Source: Paludibacteraceae bacterium (GTDB lineage Bacteria > Bacteroidota > Bacteroidia > Bacteroidales > Paludibacteraceae). From it: a DNA stretch of 57,407 bases. This document shows positions 8,426-15,469 of this stretch, piece by piece (within the stretch, counting starts at the first letter, position 1; every line of letters begins with the position of its first letter). The translations under genes were made by a program, and so were the position numbers. The DNA is taken from the NCBI GenBank assembly GCA_024401455.1, contig JAKSLA010000017.1, forward strand, positions 1 through 57,407. The letters run 5' to 3'. The notes under the pieces were generated by a model that did not search any database, was not told the origin of the DNA, and worked only from the letters and a program-made list of their open reading frames with translations.

Positions 8426-10162
8426 TTAATTGGTCTGTGATTTGTAAATCTCTTGATAGACGGTGTTGTTTTGGATAAGCTCGTCATGAGTGCCGAATCC
8501 GACCATGGACCCGTTTTCAAGCAAGAGAATTTTGTCTGCCTCCTTGATGGAACTGATGCGCTGTGCAATGATGATTTTTGTGGAGTTCAATGCCGTCAAT
8601 ACATGGCGGATAGCCGCTTCGGTCTTGAAATCTACGGCACTGAGGCTGTCGTCCAAGATGATGAGCCCGGGTTTGCGGACCAAAGTGCGGGCAATGCTGA
8701 TGCGTTGTTTTTGTCCGCCGGAAAGGTTGTTGGCGCTTTGCCCTAATTGATATTTATAACCTTCTTCCAAAGAAGAGATGAAATCGTCGATTTGAGCTTC
8801 TTTGCAACAGTTGGCAACCTCTTCGCTTGTGGCATCAGGTTTGCCCCATTTGATGTTTTCTTCAATGCTCTCAGAAAAAAGAAGCGGCTTTTGCATGACG
8901 GTGCCTATTTGTTGGCGGATGTCGTTCCTGTTATACATTTTTATGTCGTTCCCGTTGATTTTCACGCTTCCGCTTGTGGCATCATAGAAACGGGGAATAA
9001 GGTTGACGAGTGAAGTCTTTCCCGAACCCGTACCTCCGATGATGGCAAGCGTCTCGCCTTTTTTCAGTTTAAAGGAGATGCCTTTTAAGGCCATTCGGTC
9101 CACGTCGGTCTTCTCATCTTGGATTTTACCTTCGTATTTAAAGAACACATTGTCGAACTCAAGTTCGTCGATGCTTTCGAGCGGAAGGTCTCCGCCTGCA
9201 TCGGTAGGACGGTTTTCCGTATTCAAAACCTCTTGGATTCTTGTCATGGATGCCTGCGCTTCCGTAATGTTGGTGATGACCATGGATGCCATCATTATTG
9301 AAAAGAGGATTTGTGACAAATAGTTGATGCAAGCCATGATTTCACCGATGTTCATCTCTCCTGCATTTACTTTTACACCTCCCACCCAGATGACGAGGAC
9401 GATTCCGATGTTGATGGTCATGGAGAGCGAAGGCATCATGAGCATCATGAGTTTTCTCGATTTAAGAGAGGTGCCCGTCAAATCGTTGTTGGCCTCGGCG
9501 AAACGTTCCTTCTCGCCTTCTTCTCTGACGTATGCCTTGATAACTCGTATGCCCGCCAAGTTCTCTTGCGTTACAGCGTTTAGTTTGTCTGTCTTTTCTT
9601 GCACTTGCATAAAGAGCGGGAATGATTTCCTCAATATGGTGGTGATGGAGAAGATCAGGAAGGGAAGAAGGGCAAGCAAGATGCCCGTGATGCTGGCATT
9701 CATGGATAGCACCATGAAGAAGGCGCCTACAAATAGAAATGGTGCGCGAAATAGTAATCGCATGGAAGCCTGCACTACCTGTTGTACACGGGTGACGTCA
9801 TTTGTCATGCGGGTGATGAGGGAAGCACTCTCCATCTTGTCCAAATTCTCAAAAGAAAATTGGGTGATTTTGTCAAACATGGCTTTCCTGACGTCTGCCC
9901 CGAAAGCGTATGAAACCTTGCCCGCCGCATAGATGGAGAGCAAGCCTCCGAATAGACCGACTATGGTGGTTGCCAACATTTTTACACCAATAGGAATGAT
10001 GACGGAACTGTCTCCGCCCACTACTGCTTTGTTGACTATTTCGGACATCAACTCTGGCTGGATGACTTCCGCAACTACTTCCAGTAGGACAAGCAATGGA
10101 GCCGCCACGGCTAACTTCCAATGGGGCCGTAGAAATTTGAAAATCTCTCTTAAGTTGTTCAT
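8426..10162 (-). CDS. ABC exporter half-transporter, subunit with the degenerate ATP site
   Basis: 578 residues with an exporter-type membrane domain and an ATPase domain. Walker A is GGTGSGKT (376-383) and the signature is canonical LSGGQ (480-484). The residue after the Walker B Asp is Asp instead of Glu (LIILDDSLSAVD, ~505), and the switch His is Gln (IIAQRISSI, ~534). Both changes are the hallmark of the non-hydrolysing site of heterodimeric exporters such as TM287/288 and LmrCD. The partner is the next gene. The start ATG follows the upstream stop codon by one base and has AAGGA six bases before it, so the genes are tightly co-transcribed. Inner-membrane location is inferred. Confidence 0.9.
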   Translation of the reverse strand: MNNLREIFKFLRPHWKLAVAAPLLVLLEVVAEVIQPELMSEIVNKAVVGGDSSVIIPIGVKMLATTIVGLFGGLLSIYAAGKVSYAFGADVRKAMFDKITQFSFENLDKMESASLITRMTNDVTRVQQVVQASMRLLFRAPFLFVGAFFMVLSMNASITGILLALLPFLIFSITTILRKSFPLFMQVQEKTDKLNAVTQENLAGIRVIKAYVREEGEKERFAEANNDLTGTSLKSRKLMMLMMPSLSMTINIGIVLVIWVGGVKVNAGEMNIGEIMACINYLSQILFSIMMASMVITNITEAQASMTRIQEVLNTENRPTDAGGDLPLESIDELEFDNVFFKYEGKIQDEKTDVDRMALKGISFKLKKGETLAIIGGTGSGKTSLVNLIPRFYDATSGSVKINGNDIKMYNRNDIRQQIGTVMQKPLLFSESIEENIKWGKPDATSEEVANCCKEAQIDDFISSLEEGYKYQLGQSANNLSGGQKQRISIARTLVRKPGLIILDDSLSAVDFKTEAAIRHVLTALNSTKIIIAQRISSIKEADKILLLENGSMVGFGTHDELIQNNTVYQEIYKSQTN

Positions 10163-10163
10163 T

Positions 10164-11231
10164 TTATTCCTTTTTTAATTCGTTGTTGAATGTGAATATT
10201 CCGATGACAGGGTTGTGGTCTGAATGCTCGAACCCTAAATTGATGCATTTTACGCTTGTTGCCTTTATGTTGGGCGAAGTGATGAAGAAGTCAATCAACG
10301 TGACTTTCGTCGTTCCTTTTTTGTAGGCGTCAATTACACGGCGATTGGAGGGCGTAGCATTGTCGAAGACGTAATGCCAGCCTTGCGGCAAGAGAGAGTC
10401 GGGGATGGCGACATAGTCGTCGAAGTCGAAGGGCTCAGTACCGAAATCGGTCTTAAGGTTGGGTGGCGATTGATTGAAATCGCCTCCGACAACCACATAG
10501 TTGCCTTTAAGATATTCATTTACCAGAAAATCTTTGAAAAGGTTGAGCTCCGCCTTGCGAATGCTTCCGTTGTCGTCAAATGCCGAATTGTGTGTGTTGA
10601 TGATTACAAGTTGCTTCCCGTTGTCGAGCGGGTGGTAGGTAGCCAAAAAGCAACGGTCTAGTAAAAATACTTTTTGGGGCCAGTTGAAGTTGAAAGGGAA
10701 GGCGTGGCGTTCTGCCTTTTGGGGGCGTAGCCGAGAGAGAGTGTTCAATCCCGATTGGACGCCACCCATGGGCTCGGCGAGGGGGATAGGGACAAAATCG
10801 ACGTTGTAGTTTAATGCGAAAAAAGATGCGTGCGAAGGCAGGGCTTTGTCGAAACAGTCGATTTGGTCGGTGTTGTAGGAACGCTTGGCTTTTTTGTCGG
10901 CCTCTTGCAGCAAGATGAAATCTATGGAGTCGTTTTGAATCAAGAAGTCCTGTATGCCTTTCAAATTGACGGCGACCTGCTCTTCCGAAGGCCGCATTTT
11001 TGATCCTCCGTCGTAGAAGAAGTCCATCTCCTTGTCCAGCCCCGCATAGCCGATATTCCAGGAAAGGACGGAAATGGTGTCGCTTGTCTTCAGCGTGTCG
11101 CATTGGTTGGCGTGCGAAATGAGTTCACATTCTTGCGGTTGATAGTCATTGATAGTAGCGTAAGCGAAGAAAAGTCCCACGAGGAATAGAAGGACTGCAA
11201 TTGTAATGCCTATAAATTTGATTGTTTTCAT
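10164..11231 (-). CDS. Membrane-anchored endonuclease/exonuclease/phosphatase family protein
   Basis: 355 residues from the ATG chosen here. A single N-terminal hydrophobic segment (IKFIGITIAVLLFLVGLFF) anchors or exports it. The rest has the exonuclease/endonuclease/phosphatase fold: LSWNIGYAG, LLQEAD (metal-binding Glu), INTHNSAF, GGDFNQSP, and the C-terminal SDHNPVIG His-Asp motif. Members cleave phosphodiesters in DNA, RNA or phospholipids; the substrate cannot be told. An earlier ATG at 11270 lies about 10 bases from the expected transcription start of the promoter at 11282-11289, so 11231 is preferred. First gene of the ABC exporter operon. Confidence 0.8.
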   Translation of the reverse strand: MKTIKFIGITIAVLLFLVGLFFAYATINDYQPQECELISHANQCDTLKTSDTISVLSWNIGYAGLDKEMDFFYDGGSKMRPSEEQVAVNLKGIQDFLIQNDSIDFILLQEADKKAKRSYNTDQIDCFDKALPSHASFFALNYNVDFVPIPLAEPMGGVQSGLNTLSRLRPQKAERHAFPFNFNWPQKVFLLDRCFLATYHPLDNGKQLVIINTHNSAFDDNGSIRKAELNLFKDFLVNEYLKGNYVVVGGDFNQSPPNLKTDFGTEPFDFDDYVAIPDSLLPQGWHYVFDNATPSNRRVIDAYKKGTTKVTLIDFFITSPNIKATSVKCINLGFEHSDHNPVIGIFTFNNELKKE

Positions 11232-11281
11232 GCCGTAATGTTTCGTTGCAAAGAACAGTGTTTGCCTCATTTATTTACAAA

Positions 11282-11289
11282 CAAAGATA
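11282..11289 (-). promoter_or_regulatory. Promoter -7 box of the phosphatase/ABC exporter operon
   Basis: Read on the minus strand this is TATCTTTG, a full match to the Bacteroidetes -7 consensus TAnnTTTG. It sits 50 bases before the preferred start at 11231. Confidence 0.6.
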
Positions 11290-11467
11290 CTATTAATTTA
11301 TGATTTGTAAAATGGGTGCGTTTGCTATGTTAGGTGGCCTTCTATAAATTCTTTCTGAACCCCCAAAATCTCACAAGCAAGATTTCTCTTTTTGCTGAAT
11401 TGTTCGTGAAATGTAAAAATCTTCATCCTTTTTTCGGAAGAAAATTTTTATATTAATTTATCTGTGC

Positions 11468-11475
11468 TATCTTTG
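11468..11475 (+). promoter_or_regulatory. Promoter -7 box of the coiled-coil/zapA operon
   Basis: TATCTTTG matches TAnnTTTG, with TTTT 19 bases upstream (11445-11448) in the -33 position. It lies 19 bases before the ATG at 11495. Confidence 0.65.
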
Positions 11476-11494
11476 TAAGCAATTTTGACATACC

Positions 11495-11788
11495 ATGACG
11501 GAAGATGAGCGAAAATTAATGTATCGTTTGGTTGGAAGGGTTCAGTCTATGCTGGACTCGAATGCTGAAATGCGTTCCGAATGTGAACGCCTGAAAGCGG
11601 AACTGGCCAATCAGAAAAAACTCAATTCCGAATACAAGGCAGAGTGCGATAGATTGAAGACTCAATGTGAGAACTTGAAATTCGCAAAGGTGATGTCTGT
11701 AACGGACAGCGAAGCCGACAAAGCCAAGAGGAGGTTGTCAAATTTAGTGCGGGAAATAGATAAATGCATTTCTCTGTTAAACAAATGA
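11495..11788 (+). CDS. Small coiled-coil protein encoded upstream of zapA
   Basis: 97 residues, highly charged. Residues ~20-65 form a clear heptad coiled coil (ECERLKAELANQKKLNSEYK, ECDRLKTQCENLKF), and the C-terminus is a second helix. No signal or membrane segment, so it is cytoplasmic. It is followed after 8 bases by zapA and shares its promoter, and short coiled-coil proteins commonly precede zapA in Bacteroidota. By position and shape it could be a ZapB-like cell-division cofactor, but that is inference; I do not recognise a named family. Confidence 0.8.
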   Translation: MTEDERKLMYRLVGRVQSMLDSNAEMRSECERLKAELANQKKLNSEYKAECDRLKTQCENLKFAKVMSVTDSEADKAKRRLSNLVREIDKCISLLNK

Positions 11789-11796
11789 CATAGTCT

Positions 11797-12078
11797 ATGG
11801 CTGACAATGATAAATTTGAAATCACGTTGAAGCTCGGCTCTTTGGTTTTTAGACCAACAGTGAAGAGGTCAGAAGAGGAAAATTATCGTAAGGCTGCAGA
11901 ATATATAAATAGCAAGATAAAGATGTGGAGAGATAAGTCGTCGAGTTTTTCGGAGACCCAGAATCTTTCATTAGTAGCTTTAGAATTGGCTGTTGAACTT
12001 ATTGTGTTGCAGAATGATCAATCGGAGATGGTCTCCGAAATGCAGAAGTTGGATGAACTTCTCAAATCTGGCAAATAA
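11797..12078 (+). CDS. zapA: Cell division protein ZapA
   Basis: 93 residues, the short ZapA form. The N-terminal beta-strand region (FEITLKLGSLVFRPTVKRSEEENYRKAAEYIN) matches the ZapA fold, followed by the long helix (LVALELAVELIVLQND) that drives dimer and tetramer assembly. ZapA binds and bundles FtsZ protofilaments at the division ring. It lies 8 bases after the coiled-coil gene and upstream of rny, an order I know from other Bacteroidota. Confidence 0.88.
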   Translation: MADNDKFEITLKLGSLVFRPTVKRSEEENYRKAAEYINSKIKMWRDKSSSFSETQNLSLVALELAVELIVLQNDQSEMVSEMQKLDELLKSGK

Positions 12079-12084
12079 GCATTT

Positions 12085-12181
12085 GAAAAACAGATAAGTG
12101 ACATATTAAATTTTTTCTATTCCGATAGAATTATTTCCGCATTGCTTGGGATACCTCAATCCGTAAGTAGTGCGTTTTTTT
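12085..12181 (+). ncRNA. Candidate structured RNA between zapA and rny (possible 6S RNA)
   Basis: Two hairpins stand in the 137-base gap: TTCTAT-TCCG-ATAGAA (12115-12130), and a long stem 12139-12174 (CGCATTGCTT / AAGTAGTGCG, closed by GGAT / ATCC around ACCTCA) ending in seven T. The zapA neighbourhood is the classical location of 6S RNA (ssrS), which is why I propose it. I cannot show the open 6S bubble by eye, the 5' end is unknown, and a plain zapA terminator would explain the second hairpin. Confidence 0.3.
12139..12181 (+). terminator. Strong intrinsic terminator between zapA and rny
   Basis: A stem of about 14-15 pairs with loop ACCTCA and one bulged G (CGCATTGCTTGGGAT / ATCCGTAAGTAGTGCG, some G-U pairs) is followed by TTTTTTT. 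Only 34 bases remain before the rny start, which leaves little room for a separate rny promoter after it. Confidence 0.8.
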
Positions 12182-12215
12182 ATATTATCAATTTAATTAT
12201 CAATAACAAACAGAT

Positions 12216-13751
12216 ATGATTACAACAATAATCGTAGGAGTTATCGCTTTGTTGGTTGGTGCTGGAATTGCTTGGGTTGCAATGAAAACGGTGCTTAAAT
12301 CGCAGGCGGAAGGCATCATCAATAAGGCTAAGGCTGATGCTAAAGTCGAGAGAGACAATAAAATACTTGAGGCTAAGGAAACATACTGGAAGTTGAAGAA
12401 CGAGTATGAAGGTCAAGTAAATCAAAGAAATGCCAAGATTCAGCAGACGGAATCTAAGTTGAAGCAGCGTGAGATTCAATTGAACCAAATGCAGTCTGAA
12501 CTTCAAAAAGGCAGGGCTGAGACAGAAGCCATCAGAGACAACTTGAACAATCAATTGCAAATCGTTGACCAAAAGAAACAAGATTTGGAGAAGATGTATC
12601 ACCAGGCAAACGAGCGTTTGGAGGTGATCTCCGGTTTGTCTGCTCAAGAGGCTAAAGAGAAGTTGATCGAGTCTTTGAAAGAGGAAGCCAAGACGGATGC
12701 TATGTCATACGTGAACGAAATCATGGAAGAGGCTAAGATGACGGCAAACAAAGAGGCTAAACGAATCGTGGTGCAAACTATCCAACGTGTGGCTACTGAG
12801 GCTGCTATCGAAAACTCGGTTACTGTATTCAATATAGATTCTGATGAATTGAAGGGCCGTATCATCGGTCGTGAAGGTCGTAACATTAGGGCTTTGGAGG
12901 CTGCTACGGGCGTTGAAATCATCGTTGATGATACACCTGAGGCCATTGTCCTTTCTGCCTTCGATCCGGTTCGTCGTGAGATTGCACGTCTTGCACTCCA
13001 CCAATTGGTGACGGACGGACGTATTCACCCAGCACGCATTGAGGAGGTCGTGGCTAAGGTGAAGAAGCAAGTCGAGGATGAAATCGTAGAGACAGGTAAG
13101 CGTACTACTATTGATTTGGGTATCCACGGATTGCACCCTGAATTGGTTCGCTTGATTGGTAAGATGAAGTATCGTTCTTCATACGGACAAAATCTTTTGC
13201 AACACGCTCGTGAAACGGCTAACTTGTGCGCTATCATGGCTACTGAGTTGGGCCTCAATCCAAAGAAGGCAAAACGTGCCGGATTGTTGCACGATATAGG
13301 TAAAGTGCCTGATGATGAACCAGAATTGCCACACGCAATCTTGGGTATGAAGTTGGCTGAGAAGTATAAGGAGAAGCCAGAGATCTGCAATGCTATCGGT
13401 GCTCACCACGATGAGGTGGAGATGGAGAGTTTGCTTTCTCCTATCGTACAAGCGTGTGACGCTATTTCTGGTGCTCGCCCAGGTGCTCGTCGTGAGATTG
13501 TTGAGGCTTACATCAAGCGTTTGAATGATTTGGAGAAGTTGGCGTTGTCTTATCCTGGCGTTGTTAAGACGTATGCTATTCAGGCTGGACGTGAGTTGAG
13601 AGTTATCGTAGGTGCTGATAAGATTGACGATAAGGAGACAGAAACATTGTCATACGAAATCGCTAAGAAGATTCAGGACGAGATGACTTATCCAGGTCAA
13701 GTAAAGATCACGGTTATTCGTGAAACGAGGTCTGTAAGTTTTGCTAAGTAA
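12216..13751 (+). CDS. rny: Ribonuclease Y
   Basis: 511 residues, the usual length. An N-terminal membrane helix ([19 protein letters not shown]) anchors it to the inner membrane. A long charged coiled coil follows to ~200, then a KH RNA-binding domain with [14 protein letters not shown] (~211), then the HD metal phosphohydrolase domain with LLHDIGK (~356) and AIGAHHDE. RNase Y is an endoribonuclease that starts mRNA decay. The start ATG is the first in frame and gives the membrane helix immediately. Terminated at 13771-13804. Confidence 0.95.
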   Translation: MITTIIVGVIALLVGAGIAWVAMKTVLKSQAEGIINKAKADAKVERDNKILEAKETYWKLKNEYEGQVNQRNAKIQQTESKLKQREIQLNQMQSELQKGRAETEAIRDNLNNQLQIVDQKKQDLEKMYHQANERLEVISGLSAQEAKEKLIESLKEEAKTDAMSYVNEIMEEAKMTANKEAKRIVVQTIQRVATEAAIENSVTVFNIDSDELKGRIIGREGRNIRALEAATGVEIIVDDTPEAIVLSAFDPVRREIARLALHQLVTDGRIHPARIEEVVAKVKKQVEDEIVETGKRTTIDLGIHGLHPELVRLIGKMKYRSSYGQNLLQHARETANLCAIMATELGLNPKKAKRAGLLHDIGKVPDDEPELPHAILGMKLAEKYKEKPEICNAIGAHHDEVEMESLLSPIVQACDAISGARPGARREIVEAYIKRLNDLEKLALSYPGVVKTYAIQAGRELRVIVGADKIDDKETETLSYEIAKKIQDEMTYPGQVKITVIRETRSVSFAK

Positions 13752-13770
13752 TTGGACTTTTGAAATATTG

Positions 13771-13804
13771 AAAAGGCGAGGTTGGCAGCAATCTCGCCTT
13801 TTTT
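13771..13804 (+). terminator. Intrinsic terminator of rny
   Basis: Stem AAAAGGCGAG / CTCGCCTTTT with a 12-base loop, running into TTTT, 19 bases after the stop. Confidence 0.85.
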
Positions 13805-13896
13805 GATGGTCCTGAGATTGAAAATCGGAATGTTCTTCATACATTTGTATTTGTTAGATAAATGTGAATGTCTGATTTATAGAAGTCTTTAAGAAT

Positions 13897-14274
13897 ATGA
13901 AGAAGTTATTTATAACATTGGCTTTCGGCTTTTTTGCTCTCTGCTCGTCTGCAGAAGGTTACACGTCTGTTTCTAATTCAGATTTCGAGATTCAACTTTC
14001 TGATACTTCGGTCGTTTGTTTGGATGTCCGTACGCCTGCCGAATACGCAGAAGGACATTTAAATGGTGCGGTGAACATAGATGTGCGCAGTGCTGATTTC
14101 AAACAGATTTCCCTCTCTTCGCTTGACAAAAAGAAAACGATAGCCGTTTACTGCCGAAGTGGGAGAAGAAGTAAGATGGCTGCAGGTATCTTGTCCGCAG
14201 AGGGTTACAAGGTAGTTGAGTTGGATAAAGGCATCATGGGCTGGATGGCAGAAAACCGAGCAGTTGTAAAATGA
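13897..14274 (+). CDS. Exported single-domain rhodanese
   Basis: 125 residues. A signal peptide (MKKLFITLAFGFFALCSSAEG) is followed by one rhodanese domain: LDVRTPAEYAEGHLNGAVNI and the active-site loop YCRSGRRSKMAA with Cys86. Rhodanese-fold proteins carry persulfide sulfur on this Cys; the CRSGRRS loop is typical of small GlpE/PspE-like enzymes. The mature protein should be periplasmic. It is followed by the exported hydrolase at 14343 with no terminator between them, so the two may be co-transcribed. The physiological sulfur acceptor is unknown. Confidence 0.88.
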   Translation: MKKLFITLAFGFFALCSSAEGYTSVSNSDFEIQLSDTSVVCLDVRTPAEYAEGHLNGAVNIDVRSADFKQISLSSLDKKKTIAVYCRSGRRSKMAAGILSAEGYKVVELDKGIMGWMAENRAVVK

Positions 14275-14342
14275 TATAGCAGGTGGAGAATCTTTCTTCC
14301 ATACTTGCTCTTATCCTCCCCTGAAAAATAATTACGAATTTG

Positions 14343-15092
14343 ATGATAATGAAAAAACAATTGAAAACTAAGATGATGGCCTTGTTAGGTTTAGCAATGT
14401 CTATCCCAACTTTGGGGCAGGCGCAAGTGGCCGACACTTTTTTTACCAAGAGCAAAAAGGAAGTGGTGATTACCCCCATCAAGCACGGTAGTATGCGGAT
14501 TGCCTACAATGGGTTGGAGATACAAGTGGATCCGGTTACGGTTTTGCCACCTGCTACGGATTATTCCACTTTCCCTAAAGCTGACTTTATCCTTGTTACG
14601 CACGAACACTTCGACCATTGTGACAAGAATGCGGTGGAGCAACTTAGAAAGGAGAGTACTTCGGTCATAACGAATGCTAATTCGGCTAAATTGCTCGGTT
14701 GGGGAGACGTGATGAAGAACGGCGAGAGCAAGAAATTGGCTGGTGACATTCAGTTGGACGCGGTTCCGGCCTACAACCATACGGAAGGAAGGACGCAGTT
14801 TCATCCGAAGGGACGTGACAACGGATTCATTCTTACGATAGATGGACTCCGCATTTATATAGCGGGCGATACGGAGGATATTCCAGAAATGGAAGCGGTA
14901 AAAGATATTGACGTGGCATTCCTTCCAACCAATCAACCCTACACCATGACACCAGAACAGACTGCCAAGGCTGCGAAGATGTTCATGCCTAAGGTGCTTT
15001 TCCCTTACCACTATGGAGAGACGAAAATTGAACGCGTGGTGGATTTGTTGAAGGGTAGTGGCATCGATGTGAGGATTAGAAATTATCAATAA
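14343..15092 (+). CDS. Exported metallo-beta-lactamase-fold hydrolase (UlaG/UPF0173-like)
   Basis: 249 residues from the ATG at 14343; ATG at 14349 is also possible. The N-terminus (MKKQLKTKMMALLGLAMSIPTLGQAQ) is a signal peptide, which is unusual for this mostly cytoplasmic group. The metal motif HEHFDH starts at ~87, and further ligands are AYNHTEG, IAGDTED and PYHYGE. This is the beta-lactamase-like superfamily II, near the UlaG/YcbX-type phosphodiesterase-lactonases. The substrate cannot be assigned. It lies 68 bases after the rhodanese gene. Confidence 0.82.
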   Translation: MIMKKQLKTKMMALLGLAMSIPTLGQAQVADTFFTKSKKEVVITPIKHGSMRIAYNGLEIQVDPVTVLPPATDYSTFPKADFILVTHEHFDHCDKNAVEQLRKESTSVITNANSAKLLGWGDVMKNGESKKLAGDIQLDAVPAYNHTEGRTQFHPKGRDNGFILTIDGLRIYIAGDTEDIPEMEAVKDIDVAFLPTNQPYTMTPEQTAKAAKMFMPKVLFPYHYGETKIERVVDLLKGSGIDVRIRNYQ

Positions 15093-15165
15093 AGGATAGA
15101 TTTGTTTGGAGACTTCTCCTAAATGACGAATATTTCCTCTTTTTTGTGCTAAAAGGATTTTTGAA

Positions 15166-15206
15166 CCTATGCTAACGGTTCCCTTATGGGGAGCCCTTAG
15201 CATAGG
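15166..15206. repeat. Imperfect palindrome CCTATGCTAA ... TTAGCATAGG
   Basis: Outer arms of 10 bp are perfectly complementary; the inner part GGTTCCC / GGGGAGCC continues the stem with one bulge around TTAT. There is no T-run, so it is not a simple terminator. A second palindrome starting CCTATG and ending CATAGG occurs at 41813-41851. Confidence 0.6.
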
Positions 15207-15400
15207 TATATAAATGAGAAAAATTACCTGGATTACAAACGAAAAATTGTTGTTCTCTTTCTTCCCATTCTCTAAATCATTTGTTTATTATCAGAAATGG
15301 AGAGACATCAGTAATGATGAGGGGGGAAGGTTGTAGGCTAAGCCACAAAATGGGGGCTTTGAAAAAGTGTGCAGTTGCTTTCAAGTGCCGAAAAAAGTAT

Positions 15401-15408
15401 TAAATTTG
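15401..15408 (+). promoter_or_regulatory. Promoter -7 box of the LTD/CotH gene
   Basis: TAAATTTG matches TAnnTTTG. It lies 61 bases before the ATG at 15470, with TTTC 18 bases upstream. Confidence 0.55.
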
Positions 15409-15469
15409 CAATCAGTTGGTTGCAATTTTTGAGAACGTAATATACTTTAGTGACTTAATTCATTTTGAT

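Larger units (their letters stand above)
15093..15469. other. 377-base intergenic region with a palindrome and a promoter
   Basis: No open frame with coding character. It holds the 41-base palindrome at 15166-15206, a C-poor stretch, and the promoter box at 15401-15408 that serves the CotH-like gene. No terminator with a clear T-run was found for the hydrolase gene. Confidence 0.6.
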
